From contig DATBFX010000345.1 of assembly GCA_036558305.1 (NCBI GenBank), positions 1 to 41,936 on the forward strand: a stretch of 41,936 nt of DNA. Direction: 5' to 3'. Shown here in pieces: positions 1-6,637 of the stretch. Position 1 is the stretch's first letter; every line of letters starts with the position of its first letter. A program made the translations under genes and the position numbers. The notes under the pieces are model-generated. The model was not told the DNA's origin. It ran no database searches and was given only the letters and a program-made list of their open reading frames with translations. Source of the stretch: DATBFX01 sp036558305. Lineage in GTDB: Bacteria > Chloroflexota > Chloroflexia > Thermomicrobiales > UBA6265.

Positions 1-37
1 CCGCGAATCCCGCCGCGAGCAACATGCTGATCAGCGC

Positions 38-58
38 GGGAGGGCACGTGGCCCTCCC
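38..58 (+). other. Perfect hairpin upstream of ABC permease gene
   Basis: An 8-bp perfect stem (GGGAGGGC / GCCCTCCC) encloses an ACGTG loop, about 40 bases before the first permease start. It is not followed by a T tract. In sugar ABC operons such hairpins often lie between the binding-protein gene and the permease genes and lower expression of the latter. The gene to the left is outside the window, so this role is an inference. Confidence 0.45.
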
Positions 59-96
59 CTACACCCCGAATCCCGTCTCGGCGAGGAGGCGACCCG

Positions 97-1062
97 ATGG
101 CGACGTCACAGGCGCTCACCAGAACCCGCGCCCGCACAAAGACCAAGGTCAAGCTCGGCAAACAGGCCAAGCGAGAAGAGCGCATCTTCTACGCGTTTAT
201 TTCGCTCTGGTTGATCGGGTTCATCCTCTTCGACGCCGGTCCGATCATCGCCTCGTTCTTCATCAGCCTCACCGATTGGTCGATCCTCGGCGATCCCCAC
301 TGGATCGGCTTCGCCAACTACCGGCGTCTTGTCGACGACCAGACCTTCGCCAAGGCGGTCCGCAACACCCTCTACTTCGGGCTCGGCAGCGTCTCCCTCG
401 GGATCGTCGTCTCGTTCCTGCTGGCGATGCTCCTCAACCAGCCGATCCGGGCCGTTGGCTTCTTTCGCCTCATCTTCTACCTGCCGGTCCTGGTCAGCGG
501 TATCTCGGTCGCGATCCTCTGGACGAACATCCTTCATCCCGACTACGGGTTGATCAACGCCTCGCTCGCGAAAGTCGGCATCCAGGGTCCGCTCTGGCTC
601 CAATCGCAGGACTGGGCGATGCCGGGACTGATCCTGATGAGTCTCTGGGGCGGGGTCGGATTGTGGGGCGTCGGCGGTTTGACGGTCATCTTCCTGGCCG
701 GTCTCCAGGGCGTGCCGCAACACCTCTACGAGGCCGCCGTCCTCGACGGCGCCGGGCCGTGGAGCAAGTTCTGGAACGTGACTGTGCCGATGATGTCGCC
801 GGTCATCTTCTACAACATCATCGTCGGCATCATCACCTCGCTCCAGGGCTACGTCCTCTTCCTGATCATGACCGACGGCCGCCCCGCCAACGCGACCCTC
901 GTCGTCGGCCTCTACGTCTACCGCATCGCCTTCCGTTTCCTCGACCTCGGCTACGCCTCGGCCATCGCCTGGGTGATGCTGCTCGGCATCATGCTCCTCA
1001 CCCTCGTCTACTTCTTCACCGGCCGTTTCTGGGTCTACTACGAGGGCGATACCGCCAGGTAA
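97..1062 (+). CDS. Sugar ABC transporter permease, MalF/UgpA type
   Basis: Integral-membrane subunit of a carbohydrate ABC importer. The 321-residue protein has a basic N-terminus (residues 11-30) followed by about six hydrophobic spans. The cytoplasmic EAA loop that docks on the ATPase is visible at residues 211-226 (YEAAVLDGAG then PWSKFW). Length and order match the MalF/UgpA/LacF group without the extra MalF periplasmic domain. The ATG is preceded by GAGGAGG at about 7 bases. The next gene starts about 15 bases downstream and encodes the MalG/UgpE partner, so the two are co-transcribed; the binding protein is expected just left of the window. The substrate cannot be read from the permease; a sugar or glycerol-phosphate is likely. 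Confidence 0.93.
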   Translation: MATSQALTRTRARTKTKVKLGKQAKREERIFYAFISLWLIGFILFDAGPIIASFFISLTDWSILGDPHWIGFANYRRLVDDQTFAKAVRNTLYFGLGSVSLGIVVSFLLAMLLNQPIRAVGFFRLIFYLPVLVSGISVAILWTNILHPDYGLINASLAKVGIQGPLWLQSQDWAMPGLILMSLWGGVGLWGVGGLTVIFLAGLQGVPQHLYEAAVLDGAGPWSKFWNVTVPMMSPVIFYNIIVGIITSLQGYVLFLIMTDGRPANATLVVGLYVYRIAFRFLDLGYASAIAWVMLLGIMLLTLVYFFTGRFWVYYEGDTAR

Positions 1063-1077
1063 CGGGAGGAGATGCCG

Positions 1078-1977
1078 ATGAGTCTCTTGCTCTCCGAGCG
1101 AGCCGCGGTGCCGCCAACCACCGGACGCCGCGCCGTCCTCGGCCTACGCTGGCGGCGCGCGCTCCAGTTGCTCTTCGTCTACGCGCTGCTGATCGTCCTT
1201 TCGGTCGCGTTCCTGCTGCCCTTCCTCTGGATGGTCTCGACCTCGCTCAAATTGCAGAACGAAGTCTTCACCTACCCGCCGAGTTTCTTCCCGACCCGTT
1301 TCCACTGGCACAACTACGTCGACGGTTGGCGCGTGCTGCCCTTCACCACCTTTCTCAAGAACTCGTTGATCGTGACCTGCGCCAACGTGATCGGCAACCT
1401 GATCTCCTGCTCGCTCGTCGCCTACGGTTTCGCCCGGCTGCGCGCCCGTGGCAAGAATTTCCTCTTTATCTTGATGTTGGCGACGATCATGATTCCGCGC
1501 GAAGTGACGATCGTGCCGCGTTTCCTCCTGTTCAGTCACCTCGGTCTGGTCAACACCTTCTGGCCGCTGATCCTGCCCGCCTGGTTCGGCTACCCGTTCT
1601 TCATCTTCCTGCTGCGGCAGTTCTTCATGACGATCCCCCGCGACCTCGACGACGCGGCCCGGATCGACGGCGCCTCCCACCTCCAGATCCTGTTCCACAT
1701 CATCTTGCCGCTCTCCAAACCCGCCCTGGCGACCGTGGCGATCTTCGCCTTCATCGGCAACTGGACCAACGTCCTCGATCCGCTGATCTACATCCGCTCG
1801 ACCAACAAATACACGCTCCCGCTCGGACTCAACCTCTTCCGCGGCCCGGCCTTCACCCAATACAACTGGCTGATGGCCGTTTCGATCATCACGATCATCC
1901 CGGTGATGGTCGTCTTCCTCGTCGCCCAGCGCTCCTTCGTTCGGGGTGTCACCCTCACGGGGACGGGCGGACGGTAA
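1078..1977 (+). CDS. Sugar ABC transporter permease, MalG/UgpE type
   Basis: Second inner-membrane subunit of the importer. It has an N-terminal anchor (LLFVYALLIVLSVAFLLPFL), then five further hydrophobic spans and the EAA loop DLDDAARIDGAS near residues 190-205. This ends the typical MalG/UgpE layout of about 300 residues. Two ATGs lie in frame at 1072 and 1078. GGGAGGAG ends directly against the first, leaving no spacing, and sits six bases from the second, so 1078 is the better start. The gene follows the MalF-type permease in the same operon. No ATPase gene follows; many such systems share one ATPase encoded elsewhere. A tandem 7-bp array begins 10 bases after the stop codon. Confidence 0.92.
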   Translation: MSLLLSERAAVPPTTGRRAVLGLRWRRALQLLFVYALLIVLSVAFLLPFLWMVSTSLKLQNEVFTYPPSFFPTRFHWHNYVDGWRVLPFTTFLKNSLIVTCANVIGNLISCSLVAYGFARLRARGKNFLFILMLATIMIPREVTIVPRFLLFSHLGLVNTFWPLILPAWFGYPFFIFLLRQFFMTIPRDLDDAARIDGASHLQILFHIILPLSKPALATVAIFAFIGNWTNVLDPLIYIRSTNKYTLPLGLNLFRGPAFTQYNWLMAVSIITIIPVMVVFLVAQRSFVRGVTLTGTGGR

Positions 1978-1987
1978 GGCACGAGTG

Positions 1988-2014
1988 TTGAGTTTCGAGC
2001 TTCGAGCTTCGAGC
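1988..2014 (+). repeat. Heptamer array, word TTCGAGC (single arm)
   Basis: Three exact tandem copies of TTCGAGC (1994-2000, 2001-2007, 2008-2014) follow a degenerate unit (TTGAGT). The array lies 10 bases past the permease stop codon, in the 95-bp gap between convergent genes. Unlike the other five sites, no inverted second arm is visible nearby. The period of 7 is the same as at those sites although the word is different. Confidence 0.8.
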
Positions 2015-2072
2015 GGTGCGCCCGTCGGATGCCTGCGGAGTGCTCGTCGTCTTCGAGAAATCTGTTCTGACT

Positions 2073-2399
2073 TCAGCTTCGGGCGGTGTCGGCGGCGTCT
2101 TCGACGACGAGTTCGTAGTGACGTACCCGATCGTCGTAGTTTCCGAGGAGCGCCGCCGCCTCGGCGGCGACGACGGCCCGTTCACTGTCGTCTCCGGCGA
2201 ATCCCCGAATCGCGTCGAGCGAGCGCCAGTGGGTGACGACGACGAGTTCGATTGCGTTGCCGGCAGAGCGCTGCCACAATCGCGCGGCGGCGTACCCGTC
2301 CAACGAATTGAGGGTTGGCAAAACGTGCGTTCGCAAATGTTCGGCGTAGGCCGGGGCCAACTCGGCCGTGGTTGTTGCCGACCACACCCGGGCGATCAC
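2073..2399 (-). CDS. Antibiotic biosynthesis monooxygenase (ABM) domain protein
   Basis: Small 108-residue dimeric alpha/beta-barrel protein of the ABM superfamily, judged from the N-terminal beta strand VIARVWSATT, the helix with HLRTHVLPTLNSLDGY, the central strand AIELVVVTHWRSLDAIRGF and the C-terminal HYELV strand. Family members are heme-degrading or quinone-forming monooxygenases, or have no known activity; the substrate here cannot be assigned. The start is a GTG whose last two bases lie in the TGA stop of the YCII gene (4-bp GTGA overlap), with GAGGAG six bases upstream. This implies translational coupling to YCII. Confidence 0.75.
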   Translation of the reverse strand: MIARVWSATTTAELAPAYAEHLRTHVLPTLNSLDGYAAARLWQRSAGNAIELVVVTHWRSLDAIRGFAGDDSERAVVAAEAAALLGNYDDRVRHYELVVEDAADTARS

Positions 2400-2686
2400 C
2401 GTGACTCCTCGTTGCCGATCACGACCGTCCAGGGCCGAACTTCCCAGCGCACGACAAGCCCATTCGTCACGTAAGGATCGTTCTTCGCGAACGCCTCGAC
2501 GATGGTCTTGTCCGCGCCGCGAAACACGAGCAGCGCCCGATCCGCCGGCTCCGCCAGCGCACCCGCCAGCACCAGTTCGCCGCGCTCGTGCGCTTCCCGC
2601 GCCCGCCGAAGATGGTCGCCGCGGAACGCCGTCCGGCGGGCAACAAAGTCGTCCACGACGTCGTAAAACAGCGCAAAGTAGTTCAT
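2396..2686 (-). CDS. YCII-related domain protein
   Basis: 96-residue YCII-family protein (MNYFALFYDVVDDF... then RGDHLRRAREAHERGEL and VRPWTVVIG). These proteins have a ferredoxin-like alpha/beta fold with a conserved His/Asp pair; H and D are present in the RGDH segment. YciI of Haemophilus and some degradation-pathway relatives suggest lyase or dehydrochlorinase-type chemistry, but the role here is unknown. The reading frame extends further upstream, but the start at 2686 has GGAGAG at about five bases and gives the usual YCII length. The stop overlaps the start of the ABM gene, and the SnoaL-like gene lies 49 bp upstream, so the three form a likely operon. Confidence 0.75.
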   Translation of the reverse strand: MNYFALFYDVVDDFVARRTAFRGDHLRRAREAHERGELVLAGALAEPADRALLVFRGADKTIVEAFAKNDPYVTNGLVVRWEVRPWTVVIGNEESR

Positions 2687-2735
2687 CGTCGCTCTCCAAA
2701 ATCGGTCGTCCATCGACGCGGCACGCTCGAGCCGG

Positions 2736-3161
2736 CTACGGCCCCTCGTACACGCCGAGTTGCCGGCGTAATCCGAGGGCATCCCACCCATCGAACCCCT
2801 CGGCAACCAGTCCGTCCTCGATCCGATCGAGACTCATGCCGGCGACGCGGATCGCTCGCCCCGTCGCCGGGATGCCGAGGAACTCGCCCCGATGGGTCCC
2901 CGTCATCACCCACCGCGTCAGGACCTTATCCCCTTCCGCCACGAGATCGACGATCTCGAAGTGGAGGTCGGGAAACGCCGTGCGCCATTGCCGCCACTGC
3001 GCCCTGAACCCTTCCCGGCCCGAGCCGAAGTCGGGATCGTTGCCCTTGGCGGCAAGCGGGATGTACCGGTCGATCGCCGACTCGTCACCCCGATTCCAGA
3101 TCTCGTCGAAGAAGCGGCGGGCAAGCTCCTTGTTTCGCCCGGCCACGGTTTCGTCTGACAC
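2736..3161 (-). CDS. SnoaL-like ester cyclase / NTF2-fold protein
   Basis: 141-residue NTF2-like cone-fold protein of the SnoaL-like polyketide cyclase group. Typical segments are NKELARRFFDEIWNRGD near the start, FPDLHFEIVDLVAEGDKV in the middle, and TGTHRGEFLGIPATGR. The family includes ester cyclases and many uncharacterised stress-linked proteins; no reaction is claimed here. The GTG start at 3161 has GGAGG seven bases upstream and matches the family's usual N-terminus; the longer frame up to 3197 adds only a non-conserved leader. It is the first gene of a minus-strand group with YCII and ABM genes. Confidence 0.78.
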   Translation of the reverse strand: MSDETVAGRNKELARRFFDEIWNRGDESAIDRYIPLAAKGNDPDFGSGREGFRAQWRQWRTAFPDLHFEIVDLVAEGDKVLTRWVMTGTHRGEFLGIPATGRAIRVAGMSLDRIEDGLVAEGFDGWDALGLRRQLGVYEGP

Positions 3162-3342
3162 GCGGGTACCTCCAACAAGCGCGAATGGCCGCGCCACGCA
3201 AACCGGTCGTCATCATACCTTCCGCGTGCGGGAGTGATCCATCGGGGGCGGCGCGCCGTACCCTCCCCGAACGCACGTCGCGGTAACCGGGCGGCAAGCG
3301 CGCGGCCTGGTCGAGCGACGGTCATGAGGAGGAGGCACTGCG

Positions 3343-3669
3343 ATGGCCCTGTACATGACCCAGGCAGCTTATACCGCCGATGCCTGGGCGGCGATGGTCA
3401 AAAACCCGGCGGACCGTCCGGCCGCGGTTCGCGCCATGGCCGGGAGATTCGGGTGCAAGCTGATCGATTTCTACTACTGCTTCGGTGACTACGACGCAAT
3501 CCTGATCATCGAGGGCCCCGACGAAACCTCCGTTGCCTCGGCGATCCTCGCCGCCGCCGCCGGCGGTCACCTGCGCGCGCTCAAGACCACCCAACTCCTG
3601 ACCAACGAACAAGGCATGGATGCGATGCGGAAAGCCGGCACCGCCACCCTGCAATTGCCGGGCAGGTAA
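3343..3669 (+). CDS. GYD domain protein
   Basis: 108-residue protein of the GYD (GYD motif) family, with the signature FYYCFGDYDAILIIEGPDE near residues 43-61 and an overall ferredoxin-like pattern. It starts MALYMTQAAYT with GAGGAGG about 7 bases upstream. GYD proteins are small, probably dimeric and of unknown biochemical role; they often accompany YCII/ABM-like proteins, as here. The gene is convergent with the GNAT gene and ends at a strong hairpin. Confidence 0.82.
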   Translation: MALYMTQAAYTADAWAAMVKNPADRPAAVRAMAGRFGCKLIDFYYCFGDYDAILIIEGPDETSVASAILAAAAGGHLRALKTTQLLTNEQGMDAMRKAGTATLQLPGR

Positions 3670-3681
3670 AGCGCGCCCTGC

Positions 3682-3714
3682 GGCGGGACGAACCGGCTTA
3701 GCGTTCGTCCCGCC
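3682..3714. terminator. Perfect hairpin between convergent GYD and GNAT genes
   Basis: A 12-bp perfect inverted repeat (GGCGGGACGAAC / GTTCGTCCCGCC) encloses a 9-base loop. The loop contains the TAA stop of the minus-strand GNAT gene, and the right arm encodes its last codons, so the hairpin is shared between coding sequence and the end of the convergent GYD transcript. There is no T tract on either side, so bidirectional termination is inferred from position and stability. Confidence 0.6.
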
Positions 3715-4246
3715 CCTTCGCTTCCCACTCCTCGCGGAAGACCGCCATGTAGACGACGTCGTCGTATTGACCGTTGCTCCAGACGTGTTGGCGCAGGCGA
3801 CCTTCCTCGACGAACCCCGCCGCTCGATAGGCGCGGATCGCCCGTTCGTTGGCGGCGTGCACCCGCAACCAGACCTTGCGAAGATTGCGGTACCGAAAGG
3901 CATACTCGACGAGGAGGCGGACGGACTCGCGGCCGTACCCTTGCCCCCAGTACGCCTTATCGCCGATCCCAATGCCGAGTTCGCAGGTCTGAGCGGTGGG
4001 ATCGACGTCGGACAAGCCGCAACTGCCGATGAATTGGCCGCCGACGTCGATCGCGAACGAGGCGTCGTCTCGGCCTCCCTTCGCGGCCTCCCGGTCGAAG
4101 TCGGCTTGCAACCGCTCGAACGACTGTGGCATCGGCGGATCGCCGCCGCCGGCAACTTCAACCTCGATGTCGTTGTTGAATTCCCATTGCCTGACCAGAT
4201 CGTCGCGCGTCATCGCGCGCAGAAGCACCCGTTCGCCCCGAAGCAT
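3698..4246 (-). CDS. GNAT family N-acetyltransferase, RimJ/RimL type
   Basis: 182-residue acetyl-CoA-dependent acetyltransferase. The N-terminal MLRGERVLLRAMTRDD is the usual RimJ/L-like opening. The acetyl-CoA pyrophosphate loop is at YWGQGYGRESVRLLVEYAF, followed by VWLRVHAANERAIRAYRAAGF and the C-terminal VYMAVFREEW. It probably acetylates a small molecule or a protein N-terminus. The ATG at 4246 has GGAGGG about 9 bases upstream and begins exactly at the conserved region; the frame continues to 4303 without conserved sequence. It is convergent with the GYD gene; no operon partner is obvious. Confidence 0.85.
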   Translation of the reverse strand: MLRGERVLLRAMTRDDLVRQWEFNNDIEVEVAGGGDPPMPQSFERLQADFDREAAKGGRDDASFAIDVGGQFIGSCGLSDVDPTAQTCELGIGIGDKAYWGQGYGRESVRLLVEYAFRYRNLRKVWLRVHAANERAIRAYRAAGFVEEGRLRQHVWSNGQYDDVVYMAVFREEWEAKGRDER

Positions 4247-4422
4247 CGCCGCTTCCCTCCACGCTTCTCGGCCGTCCACCTCACGGGTATTTTTGCACGG
4301 CAAAGAACGCGCCAGCCGCGGGGAGGTGGCACCGAAGTGGACCGACGCCGTAGGATGTCGGCAGGAATCGCGACGGTGCGCCTCCCCGGTGACTTTGCCC
4401 GAGCTCGACGTCGAAAGCGATC

Positions 4423-5937
4423 ATGTCATCCCAGATCGTCCTTGCCGCGGTTGGTGAGCCGTTCGACGAGCACCGGCTCGCCGTCTTCCTTGGCGCGATC
4501 GGACTCGTCGTCATCGTCTCCGGTCTCGTCTCGGGCCTGGTGGAGCGCGGTCCCCTGTCTCAGGTGCTCGTCTTCGTCGCGCTCGGCGTCGTCGTCGGCC
4601 CGTGGGGGTTCGACGTCATCGACCTCAAGATCGATTCCCCTGTGATCCAGACGGTGGGGACGGTCAGTCTGATCCTCGTCTTTTTCACCGACGCGATCAA
4701 GGTCAACCTGGGCCAACTGCGCAGCCATTGGCTGTTGCCGGCGCTCGCCCTTGGACCGGGGGCGCTGCTGACGATCCTCTTCATCGGTCTGATGGCAACC
4801 GGTCTGTTCGATCTGCCATGGTCGCTCGCCTTCCTCGTCGGCGCCGTACTGGCCTCGACCGACGCCATCCTGCTGCGCGACGTGCTGAACAGCCGGATCG
4901 TACCCCGCTCCGTTCGCCACACCTTGAGGATCGAGGCGGGAGCGAACGACGTGATCGTGCTGCCGGTGATGCTGGCGCTGGCGGCGATCGCGACGCACGA
5001 ATCAAGAACCGCCGCTGACTGGCTCGAGTTTGCGGTCAAACTCTTGCTTTTGGGACCGCTGGTGGGAGTGGCGGTGGCCTTCGTCTCGATCCGGGCAATC
5101 GCGGCGTTGAGGCGGCGGCAATTGGTTCGCCGCGACTACGAATCGCTCTACTCGATCGGCGTCGCCTTCGTCGCCTTCGCGGCCGCCCAGTGGGTCGGCG
5201 GCAGCGGGTTCCTCGCCGCGTTCGCGGCCGGCTTGTCGATCGCCTTGATCGACGAGGAGCTGTGCGACTGTTTTCTCGAATACGGCGAGACGACGGCCGA
5301 GATGGCGATGCTGATCACCTTCGTCTTCCTCGGCGCCGATCTCGTCGACTCGGCGCTCGACGCCTTGAGCGCGACCACACTGCTGTTCGCCGTTCTGGTG
5401 CTCGGCGTCGCCCGGCCAGCCGCGTTTCTCATCGTCCTGGCGCGCTCGCAGGCGAGCCGGGCCGGACGGCTGATGATCGCCTGGTTCGGTCCGCGCGGGC
5501 TCGCCTCGCTGCTGCTGACGATCCTCGCGGTCACCGCCGGGATACCCGACGGGGACAGGATCTTCGGGATCGTCAGCGTCGTGGTCGTGGTCTCGATCCT
5601 GGTCCACGGGATATCGACGACGCCGCTGCTGAGCTGGTACGGCCGGCGCCTGCGCCGGTCCGATCTGCCGGAGGAGGTCGCCGCCGACGCGGGGACGCTG
5701 TTGAACGCCGGCGACGTTCGGATGCGGGAGCATGACGTACCGCGCTTGCCGCCGGCGGCGTTGAAGGGGATGTTGCACGCAGGCGATCCGGTCACGGTGA
5801 TCGACGTCCGGCGAGAAGCGGCCTACGAGAGCAGCGGCAAGCGGATTCCCGGTTCGGTCCGCATCCCGATCGACGAATTGCTCGACCGCCTCAACGAGAT
5901 CCCGCGCGACCGGCCGGTCGTTCTCTCCTGTGCCTGA
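4423..5937 (+). CDS. Cation/proton antiporter with C-terminal rhodanese domain, cut by in-frame TGA
   Basis: A CPA-type sodium/proton antiporter of 12 or so hydrophobic spans (residues about 20-410), with the TDA and ND polar motifs (VLASTDAILL, EAGANDVIVLP) and the late FGPRGLASL segment. A linker leads into a rhodanese domain (AGDPVTVIDVRREAAYESSGKRIPG then PVVLSCA). The frame stops at TGA 5935-5937 after residue 504. The same frame then continues with unmistakable rhodanese sequence to a TAG at 6088-6090, which would give 555 residues. In related domains the motif is C-x-C-P-(N/D)-E, and the TGA sits at the second Cys. It may be selenocysteine, a nonsense mutation or a base error; see the next two entries. 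Antiporter-rhodanese fusions are known architectures. The start codon has only a weak purine-rich site upstream. Confidence 0.85.
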   Translation: MSSQIVLAAVGEPFDEHRLAVFLGAIGLVVIVSGLVSGLVERGPLSQVLVFVALGVVVGPWGFDVIDLKIDSPVIQTVGTVSLILVFFTDAIKVNLGQLRSHWLLPALALGPGALLTILFIGLMATGLFDLPWSLAFLVGAVLASTDAILLRDVLNSRIVPRSVRHTLRIEAGANDVIVLPVMLALAAIATHESRTAADWLEFAVKLLLLGPLVGVAVAFVSIRAIAALRRRQLVRRDYESLYSIGVAFVAFAAAQWVGGSGFLAAFAAGLSIALIDEELCDCFLEYGETTAEMAMLITFVFLGADLVDSALDALSATTLLFAVLVLGVARPAAFLIVLARSQASRAGRLMIAWFGPRGLASLLLTILAVTAGIPDGDRIFGIVSVVVVVSILVHGISTTPLLSWYGRRLRRSDLPEEVAADAGTLLNAGDVRMREHDVPRLPPAALKGMLHAGDPVTVIDVRREAAYESSGKRIPGSVRIPIDELLDRLNEIPRDRPVVLSCA

Positions 5938-6090
5938 CCGGACGAGGCGACGAGCGCCCGTGGGGCACTCATCCTTTTCGAGCGGGGGTACCGCGACGTA
6001 TTCGCCCTGATGGGCGGCTGGAACGCCTGGGTCGAAGCGGGGTATCCGACGGAACCGATAACGGCGGCAGAACCGGTGCTGACGCGGTAG
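5938..6090 (+). other. In-frame continuation of the rhodanese domain after TGA
   Basis: Fifty codons follow the TGA in the same frame and end at TAG. They contain PDEATSAR, then a hydrophobic helix, then VFALMGGWNAWVEAGYP, the normal C-terminal half of a single-domain rhodanese. No start codon with a ribosome site lies here, so it is unlikely to be translated on its own. The intact frame and motifs mean the TGA is either read through, very recent, or an error. Confidence 0.8.
5952..5970 (+). promoter_or_regulatory. Candidate bacterial SECIS-like hairpin
   Basis: Downstream of the TGA the mRNA can form GAG-C-GCCC, loop GTG, GGGC-A-CTC: seven pairs with one C-A mismatch. The loop begins with G and starts 22 bases after the TGA. 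This fits the loose bacterial SECIS description (short stem, small apical loop with an early G, about 16-37 bases from UGA). In GC-rich coding DNA such hairpins arise easily, so this supports recoding but does not prove it. Confidence 0.3.
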
Positions 6091-6118
6091 CTCGATGATC
6101 ACGAGAGAAGGAGTTTCG

Positions 6119-6475
6119 ATGCCGGTCGAATCGGGCAAGTCGTTCGAAACCTTCCCCAATCCCCATCCCGACAACGATTACGTGGTGACGATCGCCGCGC
6201 CGGAGTTCACTTGTCTCTGCCCGGTGACCGGGCACCCGGACTTCGCGACGATCACGGTCGAGTATGCGCCGGGCGAGCGGATCGTCGAGTTGCGGTCGTT
6301 CAAGTCCTACTTGCAGTCGTTCCGGAACGAGGGCCACACGCACGAGGTCGTCGCGAATCGCATCCTCAACGACCTGGTCGCCGCGACCGCGCCGCGCCGG
6401 ATGACCGTGACCGCCGACTACACGGTGCGGGGCGGGTTGCACACGGTCGTGAAGGCGAGTTACGTACACCCCTGA
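6119..6475 (+). CDS. queF: NADPH-dependent preQ0 reductase QueF, type I
   Basis: Reduces 7-cyano-7-deazaguanine (preQ0) to preQ1 in queuosine biosynthesis, in the cytoplasm. The 118-residue length fits the single-domain (unimodular, B. subtilis-like) class. The catalytic Cys is Cys34 in TCLCPVTGHPDFATI, with the proton-donor Asp41. The family QueF motif ELRSFKSYLQSF, which contributes to NADPH binding, spans residues 57-68. The ATG at 6119 has GAAGGAG at five bases; an upstream ATG at 6095 has none. It sits 28 bases after the antiporter-rhodanese frame and may be co-transcribed with it. No other queuosine gene is in the window. Confidence 0.95.
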   Translation: MPVESGKSFETFPNPHPDNDYVVTIAAPEFTCLCPVTGHPDFATITVEYAPGERIVELRSFKSYLQSFRNEGHTHEVVANRILNDLVAATAPRRMTVTADYTVRGGLHTVVKASYVHP

Positions 6476-6581
6476 TAGATCGTCGCCGGTAGCCGGTGGA
6501 CACGTTCCTCATGGGTCGGATCCGCACCCGGTCGAAAGTCCGTGGACCTCGCACGCACCGCGCAAAATTCACTTCCTCACC

Positions 6582-6620
6582 CCGGCTCCCTTCTCCCGAT
6601 GTGCGGGAGAGGGGAGCCGG
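6582..6620. terminator. Strong hairpin between convergent queF and Cys-rich gene
   Basis: A 17-bp stem (16 Watson-Crick pairs and one G-T), CCGGCTCCC... against ...GGGAGCCGG, closes a 5-base ATGTG loop in the 162-bp gap between convergent genes. The left flank reads CTCACCCC, so the whole resembles the CTCACCCC...CTCTCCC hairpin that also follows clpB at 17.7 kb. It probably terminates transcription from both sides. Confidence 0.65.
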
Positions 6621-6637
6621 TCGGACCCGCGGATCGC

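Noticed and set aside
24..1991. 655-residue open frame spanning both ABC permease genes in another frame
   Set aside because: Its product is Arg/Pro/His-rich low-complexity sequence typical of shadow frames in GC-rich DNA, and two well-supported permeases occupy the same DNA.
5938..6090. Separate small rhodanese gene after the TGA
   Set aside because: No start codon with a ribosome site, and it lacks the N-terminal half and the first active-site Cys; it is the continuation of the upstream frame.
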